Shown: positions 17,599 through 25,655, numbered from the stretch's first letter. The stretch is 64,000 nucleotides of DNA from an uncultured Clostridia bacterium (GCA_934621485.1 CAKTUS010000003.1:1-64000); one strand, 5' to 3'. Made by a program: numbers and translations. Notes: a model not told the origin generated them from the letters alone.

Positions 17599-18149
17599 CA
17601 GACTGTCGAAAAACCCCTGGGAGGCCTCGGAGGGTCGCAGCCCTCCGATTTTGATTCCGAAACCGGCGGCGTGTGTCGGTTTCGGCTGCCCTGCGTAGCA
17701 AAGCTCAGGTTGCTGACAAAGTGGAGGTGCAGGAGACGATGCCTCCTGCCGGGGTTTTAGGGGCGGAGCCCCCAAGCCTTATACCGCAGCGCTTTCCCTG
17801 CGAACCAGCGAAGCGCCGCTTCCAGGCGATGGCGGTCAATCAGTTTTTTTCGACAGCCTGGGCCCCTTGCGCAGCAAGGCTTTCCTTACCTCTTTGCCGC
17901 CCGGCGAGCCGCAGGCGAGCAGGCAAAGAGCGCTTCTCGTCCAAAAAGCTCGCCGGACGGCGAGCTTTTTGGAGGGCCTGTGGCCGGATTCGCTGGGAAT
18001 CCGGCCATTCAGCTTGTTCAAAACATGGAGGTGCAGGAGACGATGCCTCCTGCCGGGGTTTTAGAGACGGATCCCCACAACGCTTTTTCCACGAACAAGC
18101 GTAGCCATGTTCACGGACGCACATTCTCCTATAGGGGGACGACAGCCTG
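17599..18149 (+). repeat. Dispersed intergenic element, large composite copy 4
   Basis: This is the longest copy. It begins CAGACTGTCGAAAAACCCC and has the CGGAGGGTCGCAGCCCTCCG hairpin. It contains two versions of the AGGAGACGATGCCTCCTGCCGGGG module (near 17730 and 18031), internal end motifs (CGACAGCCTG near 17865, GGAGGGCCTG near 17980), and a perfect 14-bp terminator-like stem at about 17938-17969 (CCAAAAAGCTCGCC / GGCGAGCTTTTTGG). It ends CGACAGCCTG at 18149. It appears to be two or three elements nested or in tandem. No coding sequence is seen in 17466-18209. Confidence 0.8.
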
Positions 18150-18209
18150 TTTCGTAAGCCTTAGGGATTTTTGACAAGTTTCTGGTAATTCTTCTTTGAA
18201 AACGGCGCT

Positions 18210-19505
18210 CTACCCTCTGGCAGCCACGGCAGAACCTACCATGTTGGCGTCCTCCGTGCTGAAAACCCGGCAGTGATAGCCGCGTACCTTTTGGGTATAA
18301 TGAATCAGATAGGCCAGAATCTTTTGCCGGAACGCCTCGTTCTTGGCATAGGTGGTGCCCTCAATGGCCACGCAAACAGGCAGCAGCGGGTCGACGCCGG
18401 TATTGGTGAAGCGCATAATGGCCGTCAGGTTCATGACCGCCAGCATGGCGGCCCGTTCCAGCAGAGCGTCTACCAGCGTATACAGGGCATGGGCGTCCTG
18501 GCTGGTCTCGGCAAGGTTGTGAATCCTGCCTGCCCGGGCGGGCAGGGTGGTGTAGGCGCTGATGTCTGCGGCGGTCAGGCCGCTATCCAGCGCTTCAAAC
18601 CGCCTGGCAAAGGCGGGGGAAAAGCAGCCGGCCTGAATGGCACAGGTAATCAGCGCGTCCAGCAGGCGGCCCTGATAAGCGCCGGACATCATTTTTTCCG
18701 CCAGGTTCTGTTCCGCTACTTTGGCGCCCTTGCTGACCAAAACATCCGCTTCGGTCAGGCGCATGGCGTTAAAGGCGCCGGCCTCCATGTTGATAATGCT
18801 GCTGCCCTCGCTGCCGCGCAGGGTTTCGTCCTTGAGAATCCGAACGTTGCGTTCGGCGTAGCAGCAGTTGGTGCCCGTGCCCAAAATCATGCCGATATAG
18901 CCGCTGAAGCACGCGGAAGGATGCTCTGCCAATGCGCCCAGCAATGCGGCCACAGTATCGTTCAGAATGATGATGCGGTGCTCTGCGCGGCAGCCCAGTT
19001 TGTGCAGCGCCTGAGTCAGCCCCTGTCCCACCAGCGCGCCTTCGATGCCATGCACCGTGATTTCCTTGTCCAGATACAGAATTTCGCCGTCAAAGTCCGG
19101 CCGAATCCGGCAGGGGAAGGAAAAGCAAAAGCCGATGCGGTCGCTCTTGTCCGCCACGGGCAGCACGGCCTGCGCCAGCGCGTCAAAGAACGCTTCCCGG
19201 GTGAGAGCTTCCTCTTTGCCGGGCATGGGCTGCTTGTGCTGATACAACACCTCCGGCTTCTTGCCGGGCTCCAGGCGCAGCAGGAAAACACGCAAATTGG
19301 TGCCGCCTGCATCCATCACAATAACGGTTCGGCTGTCCTCATGCAGGGCGTCCGCCGTCAGATAGGCGGGCAGCATGGGCAGGCTGGAAGGTTCTCCCTT
19401 CAAGCCCTTTTGCATGTGATCGATGAACGCATCCTCTACGGGCTGCATTTCTTCCCAAGTCTGAATAAAGCCGATTTCCTTCAAAAAGTCGCGTACAGGT
19501 TTCAT
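18210..19505 (-). CDS. Hexokinase (eukaryotic-type hexokinase family)
   Basis: A 431-residue sugar kinase of the hexokinase_1/hexokinase_2 family rather than the bacterial ROK family. It phosphorylates glucose or related hexoses with ATP. The phosphate-1 loop is VMDAGGTNLRVFLL (63-76), the sugar-binding segment is FCFSFPCRI, and the phosphate-2/adenosine region reads GMILGTGTNCCY. GSEGSSIINMEAGAF supplies the catalytic-fold glutamate region. The start at 19505 fits the family N-terminus; the purine-rich GTGGGGG upstream is a weak ribosome site. Such hexokinases occur scattered in Clostridia. It stands alone with its own promoter. Confidence 0.85.
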   Translation of the reverse strand: MKPVRDFLKEIGFIQTWEEMQPVEDAFIDHMQKGLKGEPSSLPMLPAYLTADALHEDSRTVIVMDAGGTNLRVFLLRLEPGKKPEVLYQHKQPMPGKEEALTREAFFDALAQAVLPVADKSDRIGFCFSFPCRIRPDFDGEILYLDKEITVHGIEGALVGQGLTQALHKLGCRAEHRIIILNDTVAALLGALAEHPSACFSGYIGMILGTGTNCCYAERNVRILKDETLRGSEGSSIINMEAGAFNAMRLTEADVLVSKGAKVAEQNLAEKMMSGAYQGRLLDALITCAIQAGCFSPAFARRFEALDSGLTAADISAYTTLPARAGRIHNLAETSQDAHALYTLVDALLERAAMLAVMNLTAIMRFTNTGVDPLLPVCVAIEGTTYAKNEAFRQKILAYLIHYTQKVRGYHCRVFSTEDANMVGSAVAARG

Positions 19506-19553
19506 AAAAAGGCCCCCACTTCTGATTTCATTACATATAAGCGGCATATGCCT

Positions 19554-19582
19554 ATGATACAACGGCTGTTGGGAACATGCAA
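19554..19582 (-). promoter_or_regulatory. Hexokinase promoter
   Basis: Minus-strand TTGCAT (19577-19582) and TATCAT (19554-19559) with a 17-bp spacer, about 50 bp before the start. Confidence 0.6.
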
Positions 19583-19681
19583 GGAGAAAAAAACAAACTC
19601 ATTTTCAAAAAGAGAAGAAAATCGAAGAAAACAGTTAAAATTTTTGTTTTTTGCTAGAAAACGCGATTGGCATCACTTCCA

Positions 19682-19698
19682 TCTGACTTTCTTTGACC
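19682..19698 (-). promoter_or_regulatory. CtsR box 1 (upstream of hsp20)
   Basis: On the minus strand this reads GGTCAAA-GAA-AGTCAGA: two heptamers in direct repeat with a 3-bp spacer. It matches the CtsR operator consensus (A/G)GTCAAANAN(A/G)GTCAAA with one mismatch. It is an almost exact copy of box 2, 46 bp away. Confidence 0.75.
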
Positions 19699-19727
19699 TA
19701 AGTAACAGCAAAAAACCAGCCACAGAT

Positions 19728-19744
19728 TTTGACTTTCTTTGACC
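19728..19744 (-). promoter_or_regulatory. CtsR box 2, overlapping the hsp20 -35
   Basis: The minus strand reads GGTCAAA-GAA-AGTCAAA, a perfect match to the CtsR consensus. It covers the -35 hexamer TTGACT (19729-19734) of the hsp20 promoter, the expected place for a repressor of class III heat-shock genes. Confidence 0.85.
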
Positions 19745-19757
19745 ATTGATATATCCT
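19729..19757 (+). promoter_or_regulatory. hsp20 promoter
   Basis: TTGACT (19729-19734) and TATCCT (19752-19757) with a 17-bp spacer, with the CtsR box over the -35. An imperfect inverted repeat (19767-19800) lies in the leader. Confidence 0.65.
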
Positions 19758-19855
19758 ATAACCGTGCTTGAGAGAGAGGCACAGAGCCCCTCTCCCAAGC
19801 GCAACGAATGATTTTTTTCTCAAGCGGCTATGCCGCCATTAAAGGAGGATGTCCT

Positions 19856-20293
19856 ATGTATACACTGGTTCCGTTCCGTCGCGCTATGTCTCCCCTGTTC
19901 AACGATCATTTTATGCGTGAATTCTTCGACACCGCTACCGTGCCGGAAATGCGGGTGGATGTGCAGGAAAAGGAAAACGAGTACCTGCTGGAGGCCGATT
20001 TGCCCGGCGTGAAGAAGGACGATATTAACCTGAACGTGCAGGACGGCGTGCTTACCATCAGTGCGGACGTAAATGTGGAGAAAAACGAAAAGAAGGAAGG
20101 CTATGTTTGCAGCGAGCGCCGCAGCGGCCATGTGGAGCGCAGCTTTAACCTGGACGGCATTGATGTGGGCGCTATCACCGCCGACTATAACAACGGCGTG
20201 CTGATGGTGACGCTGCCCAAGGAAAAGAAAGAAGAAAAGCCCGGCAGCATGAAGATTGCCATTGGCGACGGCGCCGCCGAGAAGCACGAATAA
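19856..20293 (+). CDS. Hsp20-family small heat-shock protein
   Basis: A 145-residue ATP-independent chaperone that holds unfolding proteins. The alpha-crystallin domain runs from about residue 35 to 130: MRVDVQEKENEYLLEADLPGVKKDDI begins it, and YNNGVLMVTLPKEKKEEKP carries the conserved GVL...LPK end motif. The start at 19856 is set by AAAGGAGG seven bases upstream. Two CtsR boxes upstream make it a class III heat-shock gene, and a strong terminator follows. ctsR itself is not in the window. Confidence 0.95.
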   Translation: MYTLVPFRRAMSPLFNDHFMREFFDTATVPEMRVDVQEKENEYLLEADLPGVKKDDINLNVQDGVLTISADVNVEKNEKKEGYVCSERRSGHVERSFNLDGIDVGAITADYNNGVLMVTLPKEKKEEKPGSMKIAIGDGAAEKHE

Positions 20294-20315
20294 CCGCTAT
20301 CCCCTCAAACTGGTC

Positions 20316-20345
20316 AGGGCCCTGCATTGACGCAGGGCCTTTTTG
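20316..20345 (+). terminator. hsp20 intrinsic terminator
   Basis: GGCCCTGC (20318-20325) pairs with GCAGGGCC (20332-20339), followed by TTTTT. Confidence 0.88.
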
Positions 20346-20372
20346 CAACCATCCGTTGGCTTTGTTCCGGCG

Positions 20373-20401
20373 TTGACACCGCCTGGGAAAACCGCTATCA
20401 T
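20373..20401 (+). promoter_or_regulatory. Promoter for the SDR / YdcF-type genes
   Basis: TTGACA (20373-20378) and TATCAT (20396-20401) with a 17-bp spacer, 35 bp before the start codon. Confidence 0.7.
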
Positions 20402-20435
20402 GAGTACAGCTTCGCAAAAGGGAGGCAAACTTATC

Positions 20436-21140
20436 ATGAAAACGGTTCTGATTACCGGCGGCAGCCGGGGCATTGGCGCGCAAATGGCGCGGGATTTTTC
20501 CGCTGCCGGCTACCGCACATTGTTCTTTTACCGGCAGAATGAGGCGGCTGCCAGACAGGTGCAAAGCGAGTGCGGCGCTTTGCCCATTGCGTGCGACGTG
20601 CGCGACAGCGCTTCGGTACAGGCGGCGGTTCAGAAGACGGGGCACATCGATATTCTGGTCAACAACGCGGCCATCGCACAGCAAAAGCTGTTCACGGAGA
20701 TTACCGATGAGGACTGGCGCGCCATGCTCGATACTGCGCTCACCGGCGCTTTTTACGTTACCCGCGCGGTTCTGCCCGGCATGATTCGCCGTAAATGGGG
20801 GCGCATCCTCAATATCTCCAGCATTTGGGGCCAGGTGGGCGGCAGCTGCGAGGTGCATTATTCCGCAGCCAAAGCCGGGCTTATCGGCCTGACCAAGGCC
20901 CTGGCCAAGGAAACCGCTCCCAGCGGGATTACCGTCAACTGTTTGTGCCCGGGCGTTATTGAAACCGACATGCTGTCCGGCTTTTCCCCGGCGGATTTGG
21001 CTGCCTTGCGGGAGGAAACCCCCGTAGGCCGGCTGGGCGTTCCGGCGGATGTTTCTTCCGCCGCGCTTTGGCTCAGCCAGGAGCAGAGTGCGTTTTTGAC
21101 AGGGCAAATCATCGGCATCAACGGCGGCTTTGGCGAATAA
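20436..21140 (+). CDS. Short-chain dehydrogenase/reductase (FabG-like)
   Basis: A 234-residue NAD(P)-dependent oxidoreductase of the classical SDR family. The cofactor loop TGGSRGIG is at 7-14, NNAA at 76-79, the catalytic serine in NISSIWG (126-132), and Tyr142 and Lys146 in YSAAK. It most resembles 3-oxoacyl-ACP reductases (FabG), but it is outside any fatty-acid cluster, so the substrate is open. The start at 20436 has GGGAGG ten bases upstream. The YdcF-type gene follows 28 bp later in the same direction. Confidence 0.88.
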   Translation: MKTVLITGGSRGIGAQMARDFSAAGYRTLFFYRQNEAAARQVQSECGALPIACDVRDSASVQAAVQKTGHIDILVNNAAIAQQKLFTEITDEDWRAMLDTALTGAFYVTRAVLPGMIRRKWGRILNISSIWGQVGGSCEVHYSAAKAGLIGLTKALAKETAPSGITVNCLCPGVIETDMLSGFSPADLAALREETPVGRLGVPADVSSAALWLSQEQSAFLTGQIIGINGGFGE

Positions 21141-21168
21141 ACCTCATTACATCTTAAGGAGGCTGCTT

Positions 21169-21828
21169 ATGACCAAAACGGAGGCTCTCTGCGCCCTGTG
21201 GACCGGGCTTTTTTTTAGCCAGCCGCCGCAAAAAGCCCGGCTGATTTTGGCCTTTGGCTGCAACGACCTTAGCATTGCCCGCCGTGCGGCTCAGCTCTAT
21301 TGGGAAGGCTGGGCCGACCGTATTTTGTTTTCCGGTGGTTTGGGAAAGGGAACGGTTGGATATTTTCAGCAGCCTGAGGCGGAAGTTTTTCGAAAGGCGG
21401 CCATTCGGGAAGGCGTACCTGAGCAGAACATCTGGGTGGAAAACCGCTCTACCAATACGGGGGAAAACATTGCGTTTTCCCGAGCGTTTTTGCACCGGCA
21501 GGGCGTTGACGGCGGCAAGGTGCTGGTGGTACACCGGCCTACCATGGGACGGCGGATTTTGGCCTCCCTGGAAAAGCAATGGCCGGACCCGGCTTTTCAG
21601 TTTGTTATTTGCCCCGAAAACGTTGCCGCTTTGGATCATTTGACGGCGCTTCTTGACCAGGGCATTTCCGAAGAAGAAGCTATCTGCAACATGCTGGGGG
21701 ATTTTGAACGGCTGGAAACCTACTACCATCGCGGGTTTCAATCCAGGCAAGCGCTGCCTGAACTGGCCTGGCGCGGGTTTTACGCGCTCAAAGCCATGGG
21801 CTATACCCGCTATCTGGAAAAGCCATAA
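21169..21828 (+). CDS. YdcF/SanA-family (DUF218) protein
   Basis: A 219-residue DUF218 protein. LILAFGCNDLSIARRAAQLY is the family's first block, ILFSGGLGKG the second, and ENRSTNTGENIAFSRAFL (the conserved N-T-x-E-N motif) the third. Members such as YdcF bind adenosyl-type ligands and ElyC/SanA affect envelope synthesis; no single reaction is established. No membrane anchor is seen, so this is a cytoplasmic YdcF-like form. AAGGAGG seven bases before the ATG fixes the start. Confidence 0.85.
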   Translation: MTKTEALCALWTGLFFSQPPQKARLILAFGCNDLSIARRAAQLYWEGWADRILFSGGLGKGTVGYFQQPEAEVFRKAAIREGVPEQNIWVENRSTNTGENIAFSRAFLHRQGVDGGKVLVVHRPTMGRRILASLEKQWPDPAFQFVICPENVAALDHLTALLDQGISEEEAICNMLGDFERLETYYHRGFQSRQALPELAWRGFYALKAMGYTRYLEKP

Positions 21829-21881
21829 GCAGATAGATAAAAGAAAAAGCCTGCCACCCGGCCGGCTTTTTGGTACGTTGG

Positions 21882-21953
21882 CTGGGGTAGCAGGATTCGA
21901 ACCTACGAATGCGGGAGTCAAAGTCCCGTGCCTTACCACTTGGCGATACCCCA
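21882..21953 (-). tRNA. tRNA-Gln (anticodon UUG)
   Basis: The minus strand folds into a complete cloverleaf: acceptor TGGGGTA/TACCCCA, anticodon stem CGGGA/TCCCG with loop CTTTGAC, T-loop GGTTCGAATCC. Discriminator G is present; CCA is not encoded. It is last in a three-tRNA transcript. Confidence 0.95.
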
Positions 21954-21970
21954 ACAAGGGGATGAAATGG

Positions 21971-22043
21971 GGTGGGTGGTGGGGATTGAACCCACGACTT
22001 CCAGAGCCACAATCTGGCGCTCTCCCGCTGAACTACACCCACC
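21971..22043 (-). tRNA. tRNA-His (anticodon GUG)
   Basis: Acceptor GTGGGTG/CACCCAC with the extra 5' G(-1) typical of histidine tRNA, D-stem GTTC/GAGC, anticodon stem CCAGA/TCTGG with loop TTGTGGC, T-loop GGTTCAATCC. CCA is encoded at 21968-21970. Confidence 0.95.
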
Positions 22044-22053
22044 ATGTATTTGG

Positions 22054-22127
<74 letters not shown>

Positions 22128-22176
22128 AAACCGCGCGGCCTTGGGGCAAACCTCAGGTACCCGCTGACGAGATAAA

Positions 22177-22205
22177 AGTATAGCATGCTTGATTCCAATT
22201 GTCAA
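22177..22205 (-). promoter_or_regulatory. tRNA operon promoter
   Basis: Minus-strand TTGACA (22200-22205), a 17-bp spacer and TATACT (22177-22182), about 50 bp before tRNA-Arg. Confidence 0.88.
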
Positions 22206-22260
22206 CTAAAAAATTCGCATCCGGGCATATTTTGTGAATGAAGGTGAGAAATTCCCCGCG

Positions 22261-22289
22261 TTGACAGCGGCGAGGAAGCCTGTTACAAT
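22261..22289 (+). promoter_or_regulatory. Promoter for the YARHG protein gene
   Basis: TTGACA (22261-22266), 17-bp spacer, TACAAT (22284-22289), 70 bp upstream of the start. Confidence 0.8.
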
Positions 22290-22359
22290 GATTTCCGTTT
22301 TCTTTTTGTCTGTCTGAAACACGGCCCAATGCGTTTTCTTTGGGAAAGGAAGTGCCCGC

Positions 22360-23277
22360 ATGAAAAAACGCCTGTTCCTTCTGACCTTTCTGGCCTTTTG
22401 GCTTTTTTCGCTGCTCTGTCCCGCCTGGGCCGCAGGCGATGGAAAAATGCGCCAGTATATCATTCCGGACAGCGATAGCCGTTCCTTGACCGAAGAAGAA
22501 CTGTGGAGCTGGGATTATGAATCAATCGGCTATATCTTCAACGAAATTTTTGCCCGGCACGGCTACTGTTTTGAGGCGGGCGGCAAGTATGACAACTACT
22601 TCCGTTCGCGTCCCTGGTATACGCCAAACGCCAATCCCGACAACAGCCGGGCCTGTTATCCTCAGCTGAACGCCGTGGAATGGTCCAACGAAAAGCTGTG
22701 CAAGGAGGTGCGGGCAAGCATGCGCGCCCTGCACACCTCCAATCGCCAGGGCAAGCACTATCTGGACTATGTAACCACCGACGCCTTCGATGTGCTTTCC
22801 GGCTTTCGCTACACAAACCTGAAGGCGGGGCAAAAGCTGGCGGTGTATTCCGCCCCTTCCGCCCAGTCCTGGCGCGGAGCAGGCGGAAAAGCCTCCGTCA
22901 GCACCAACGGGTCGGTTTATGTGGCAGGCTGGGAAAGCGGATGGCTATTGCTGATGTATGAAACCAATCACGGAGCCGTGCGCGTGGGCTATGTGCAAAA
23001 GGTAAAGGGCAAGGTCGATGCTCCCCGGCTTCAGTTTCTCTATGCAAAGCGCTCCTTGCTGGAGGAAGCGGACCTCACCGACGACCCGGTCACGGAAAGC
23101 AGCGTCATTTGCCGCTTGCGCGCCGGTGATGTCATTACCTATCTGACCAGCTTTCAAAACCATCGTGACTGGGCCTATGTAGAAACCATGTGCGACGGTC
23201 GAAAAGTACGAGGCTTTCTTCCCATGACCAGCCTTAGCGAAGGCGAAGAGCTGGCGGAAAACGAAGCAGAAAGCTGA
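22360..23277 (+). CDS. Exported YARHG-domain protein
   Basis: A 305-residue protein with a clear signal peptide (residues 1-25, ending PAWA). The YARHG domain covers about 35-105 and is named for the motif seen here as FARHGYCF, with the conserved aromatic YFRSRPWYTP after it. The domain is common in extracellular proteins of Firmicutes, and its ligand is unknown. The rest (about 140-300) looks like one or two SH3-like beta domains (KLAVYSAPSAQSW, GWESGWLLLMYE, VGYV; then a second VICRLRAGDVI...WAYVE), consistent with cell-wall attachment. AAAGGA nine bases before the ATG supports the start. The 3' flank carries repeat copy 5. Confidence 0.8.
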   Translation: MKKRLFLLTFLAFWLFSLLCPAWAAGDGKMRQYIIPDSDSRSLTEEELWSWDYESIGYIFNEIFARHGYCFEAGGKYDNYFRSRPWYTPNANPDNSRACYPQLNAVEWSNEKLCKEVRASMRALHTSNRQGKHYLDYVTTDAFDVLSGFRYTNLKAGQKLAVYSAPSAQSWRGAGGKASVSTNGSVYVAGWESGWLLLMYETNHGAVRVGYVQKVKGKVDAPRLQFLYAKRSLLEEADLTDDPVTESSVICRLRAGDVITYLTSFQNHRDWAYVETMCDGRKVRGFLPMTSLSEGEELAENEAES

Positions 23278-23287
23278 AGCGGCCGGG

Positions 23288-23765
23288 AAAAGGGCGATTT
23301 TCGTCCCCCCAATTCCCCAAACCGGCGCGCTTTTCTGCCGAGAAGCGCGCTTTGCCTGCTCGCCTGGCGGCAAAGCACGAGCCTTGCCGCCGCAAGGCTG
23401 CCGAACCCGGCGTACACGCCGCCGGGTTCGCAATGAAAATCGGAGGGCTGCGGCCCTCCGATAACACTCAGTTTTTGTCGACAGACTGGAAGACCGCTTG
23501 ACGGCGATCTTTTTTGACGACCTGGCAAAGACGGACGATACGATGACCGTCAGAGGGGCTGCGCCCCTCTGGCAACTCCCTGTCGAAAAGTTTCCATAGG
23601 AGAGTGGGCGCCCACGAACAAGGCTGCGCTGGTTTGCGGAAAAAGCGTTTCGGCACAGGGCCTAGGGGCGAATTCCCCCAAAACCCCGGCAGGCGGCGCT
23701 GCCTCCTGCCTCTCTGCTTTTTTAACAAGCTGCGCCTTGCTGCGCAGGGCTTTCCCTGGCGCGCT
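23288..23765 (-). repeat. Dispersed intergenic element, composite copy 5
   Basis: Reverse orientation. It carries GCCGAGAAGCGCGCTTTGCCTGC, the CGGAGGGCTGCGGCCCTCCG hairpin (about 23440-23461) and the end motif TTTGTCGACAGACTG (to 23488). A further segment has the hairpin CAGAGGGGCTGCGCCCCTCTGG (about 23549-23570) and CTGTCGAAAAG, then the AGGCGGCGCTGCCTCCTGCC module (about 23690-23710). Bounds are approximate. It fills the convergent gap between the YARHG gene and psuG; no gene is seen there. Confidence 0.7.
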
Positions 23766-23771
23766 TTGCCG

Positions 23772-24698
23772 TCAGGCGTTTTCACACAGGCTCTTGGCGA
23801 TTTCCGCGCCCAGCTTGGCGTTGTTATACACCAGCTGGATATTGGCCTTCAGGCTGGAGCCGCCCGTCAGCTTTTGAATCTTATCCAGCAGGAATGGCGT
23901 GGTTTCCTTACCGTGGATGCCAAGCTTTTTGGCTTCCTCAATGGCTTCGTCAATGTTTTGATTGATGTAGTCCAGATCCATGGCATACTCGTCGGGAATG
24001 GGGTTGGTTACCAGCATGCCTCCGGTCAGGCCGCAATCCAGCTTTACCCGGAAGGCGTCCGCAATCTCCTTGGGGGTGTCCAGCCGGTAGTCCACCTGGA
24101 AGCCGGAGTGGGTGGTGTAGAAAGCGGGAAGTTCCTTGGTTTTATAGCCAATGACAGGCACACCCTTGGTTTCCAGATATTCCAGGGTCAGGCCCAGGTC
24201 TAGGATGCTCTTGGCGCCGGCGCATACCACCAGCACGGGGGTTTGGGCCAGCTCCTCCAGGTCGGCGGAAATATCCATGGTGGTTTCCGCGCCGCGATGC
24301 ACGCCGCCAATGCCGCCGGTGGCAAAGACACGGATGCCCGCCAGGGCCGCGCCGATCATGGTGGTGGTTACCGTGGTGGCGCCGTCCTCGCCGCGGGCCA
24401 GCAGCACGGGCAGGTCGCGGCGGCTGGCCTTGGTCACAGCCAGACCCTTCTTGCCCAGGTATTCAATTTCATCCTTGGTGCAGCCTACCGTGATACGGCC
24501 GTTGATAATGGCGATGGTGGCGGGCACTGCCCCGTTCCCACGGATGATTTTTTCCACATTCAGCGCGGTTTCCACATTCTGAGGATAGGGCATGCCGTGA
24601 GAAATGATGGTGGATTCCAGGGCTACAACCGGCTTGCCCGCCGCAACGGCGGCCTTCACTTCAGGGGAAACATTCAGATAACGTTCCAGATTTTTCAT
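23772..24698 (-). CDS. psuG: Pseudouridine-5'-phosphate glycosidase
   Basis: A 308-residue enzyme that cleaves the C-C glycosidic bond of pseudouridine 5'-phosphate to uracil and ribose 5-phosphate in the cytoplasm. Family blocks are intact: VVALESTIISHGMPYPQN with the conserved glutamate, ATGGIGGVHRGAE, VVCAGAKSILDLGLTLEYLE with the Schiff-base lysine, and NPIPDEYAMD. The length matches PsuG. Its ATG overlaps the psuK TGA (24695-24698), and GGAG precedes it. It completes the two-step pathway started by psuK. Confidence 0.95.
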   Translation of the reverse strand: MKNLERYLNVSPEVKAAVAAGKPVVALESTIISHGMPYPQNVETALNVEKIIRGNGAVPATIAIINGRITVGCTKDEIEYLGKKGLAVTKASRRDLPVLLARGEDGATTVTTTMIGAALAGIRVFATGGIGGVHRGAETTMDISADLEELAQTPVLVVCAGAKSILDLGLTLEYLETKGVPVIGYKTKELPAFYTTHSGFQVDYRLDTPKEIADAFRVKLDCGLTGGMLVTNPIPDEYAMDLDYINQNIDEAIEEAKKLGIHGKETTPFLLDKIQKLTGGSSLKANIQLVYNNAKLGAEIAKSLCENA

Positions 24699-25624
24699 GG
24701 GGTTTTGTCTCCTTTCAAGAGGTTGTCAAGAGCGGCCGCAGACATATTTGGATTGACTGCGCCGGCAAAACCGGCGCATACGGCAGCTGCGGCCTGCCCG
24801 CGCCGGGCCGCTTCCCGCAGGGAGCAGCCGTCCGCCCAGGCAATGGCGCTGGCGGCCAGGAAAGCGTCGCCGCAGCCGGAGGTGTTTACAATGGGAGCAT
24901 GAAAGCAAGGCACAATACCGCTTTCGCGGCCGTCGTGGAAATAAACGCCTTCGCTTCCCAGGGAGATGAATACGTTTTTCAGGCCCAAGCGGAAAAACGC
25001 CTCGGCTGCCAGAGGCAAGTCGGCATGGCTGCCAATGGGCACGCCGGTGAGGCAGGAAGCCTCGGGACGGTTGGGCTTCAGCAGGCTCAGGCAGGGCAGC
25101 GCCGACTGTAGCTTAACCGCTTTTTTGACGGACACAGGATCCGCCGCTAACGGTGCGGTCACGTGCTTGGCCAAATAGACCAGGCTTTCCTCCGTCAGGT
25201 TGGCGTCCAGCACCACCAGACCGGCCCCGTTGAGCATGTCCAGCTGTGATTCCAAAAAGGCGGGAGTCAGCCGGTCGCATATGGCCATGTCCGCAATCGC
25301 GGCCACCATGTCGCCGTCCACGTCGTTCATGCATAGATAGGTAGAGGTGCGGCCATCGGGCGTTACCAGGCTGTGGGAAAGACCAATGCCCAGTTCTCGG
25401 CAGCTTTGACGCACCTGCAGAGCATGGCTGTCGCCGCCCAGCGCAGTTACCAGCTCCACCGGCCGGCCCAGGCGGCGAATATTCTCGGCAATATTGCGGC
25501 CCACGCCTCCCAGGGTTACCGTCACCCGGCCCGGATTGCTGTCGCCGGGCAGCAGGCTGGTATCCGGGGTGCCTGCGATATCCACATTCACCCCGCCCAC
25601 CACGGCAATATAGGATTGTTTCAA
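24695..25624 (-). CDS. psuK: Pseudouridine kinase (PfkB family)
   Basis: A 309-residue PfkB/ribokinase-type kinase that phosphorylates pseudouridine, giving the substrate for PsuG. N-terminal VGGVNVDIAGTP and TLGGVGRNIAENIRRLG are the sugar-binding blocks. The ATP/anion-hole motif reads NTSGCGDAF (247-255) with catalytic Asp253; the usual GAGD is GCGD here, a mild variant. The function is assigned mainly from the overlapping psuG gene. The pair lies 31 bp after a VanW gene on the same strand and may share its promoter at 27031-27060. Confidence 0.9.
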   Translation of the reverse strand: MKQSYIAVVGGVNVDIAGTPDTSLLPGDSNPGRVTVTLGGVGRNIAENIRRLGRPVELVTALGGDSHALQVRQSCRELGIGLSHSLVTPDGRTSTYLCMNDVDGDMVAAIADMAICDRLTPAFLESQLDMLNGAGLVVLDANLTEESLVYLAKHVTAPLAADPVSVKKAVKLQSALPCLSLLKPNRPEASCLTGVPIGSHADLPLAAEAFFRLGLKNVFISLGSEGVYFHDGRESGIVPCFHAPIVNTSGCGDAFLAASAIAWADGCSLREAARRGQAAAAVCAGFAGAVNPNMSAAALDNLLKGDKTP

Positions 25625-25655
25625 CAGAAGAAGCCTCCCCTGTGTTTGGTGCTGT

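Noticed and set aside
19767..19800. CIRCE (HrcA) operator upstream of hsp20
   Set aside because: The arms do not match TTAGCACTC-N9-GAGTGCTAA; the CtsR boxes already explain heat-shock control.
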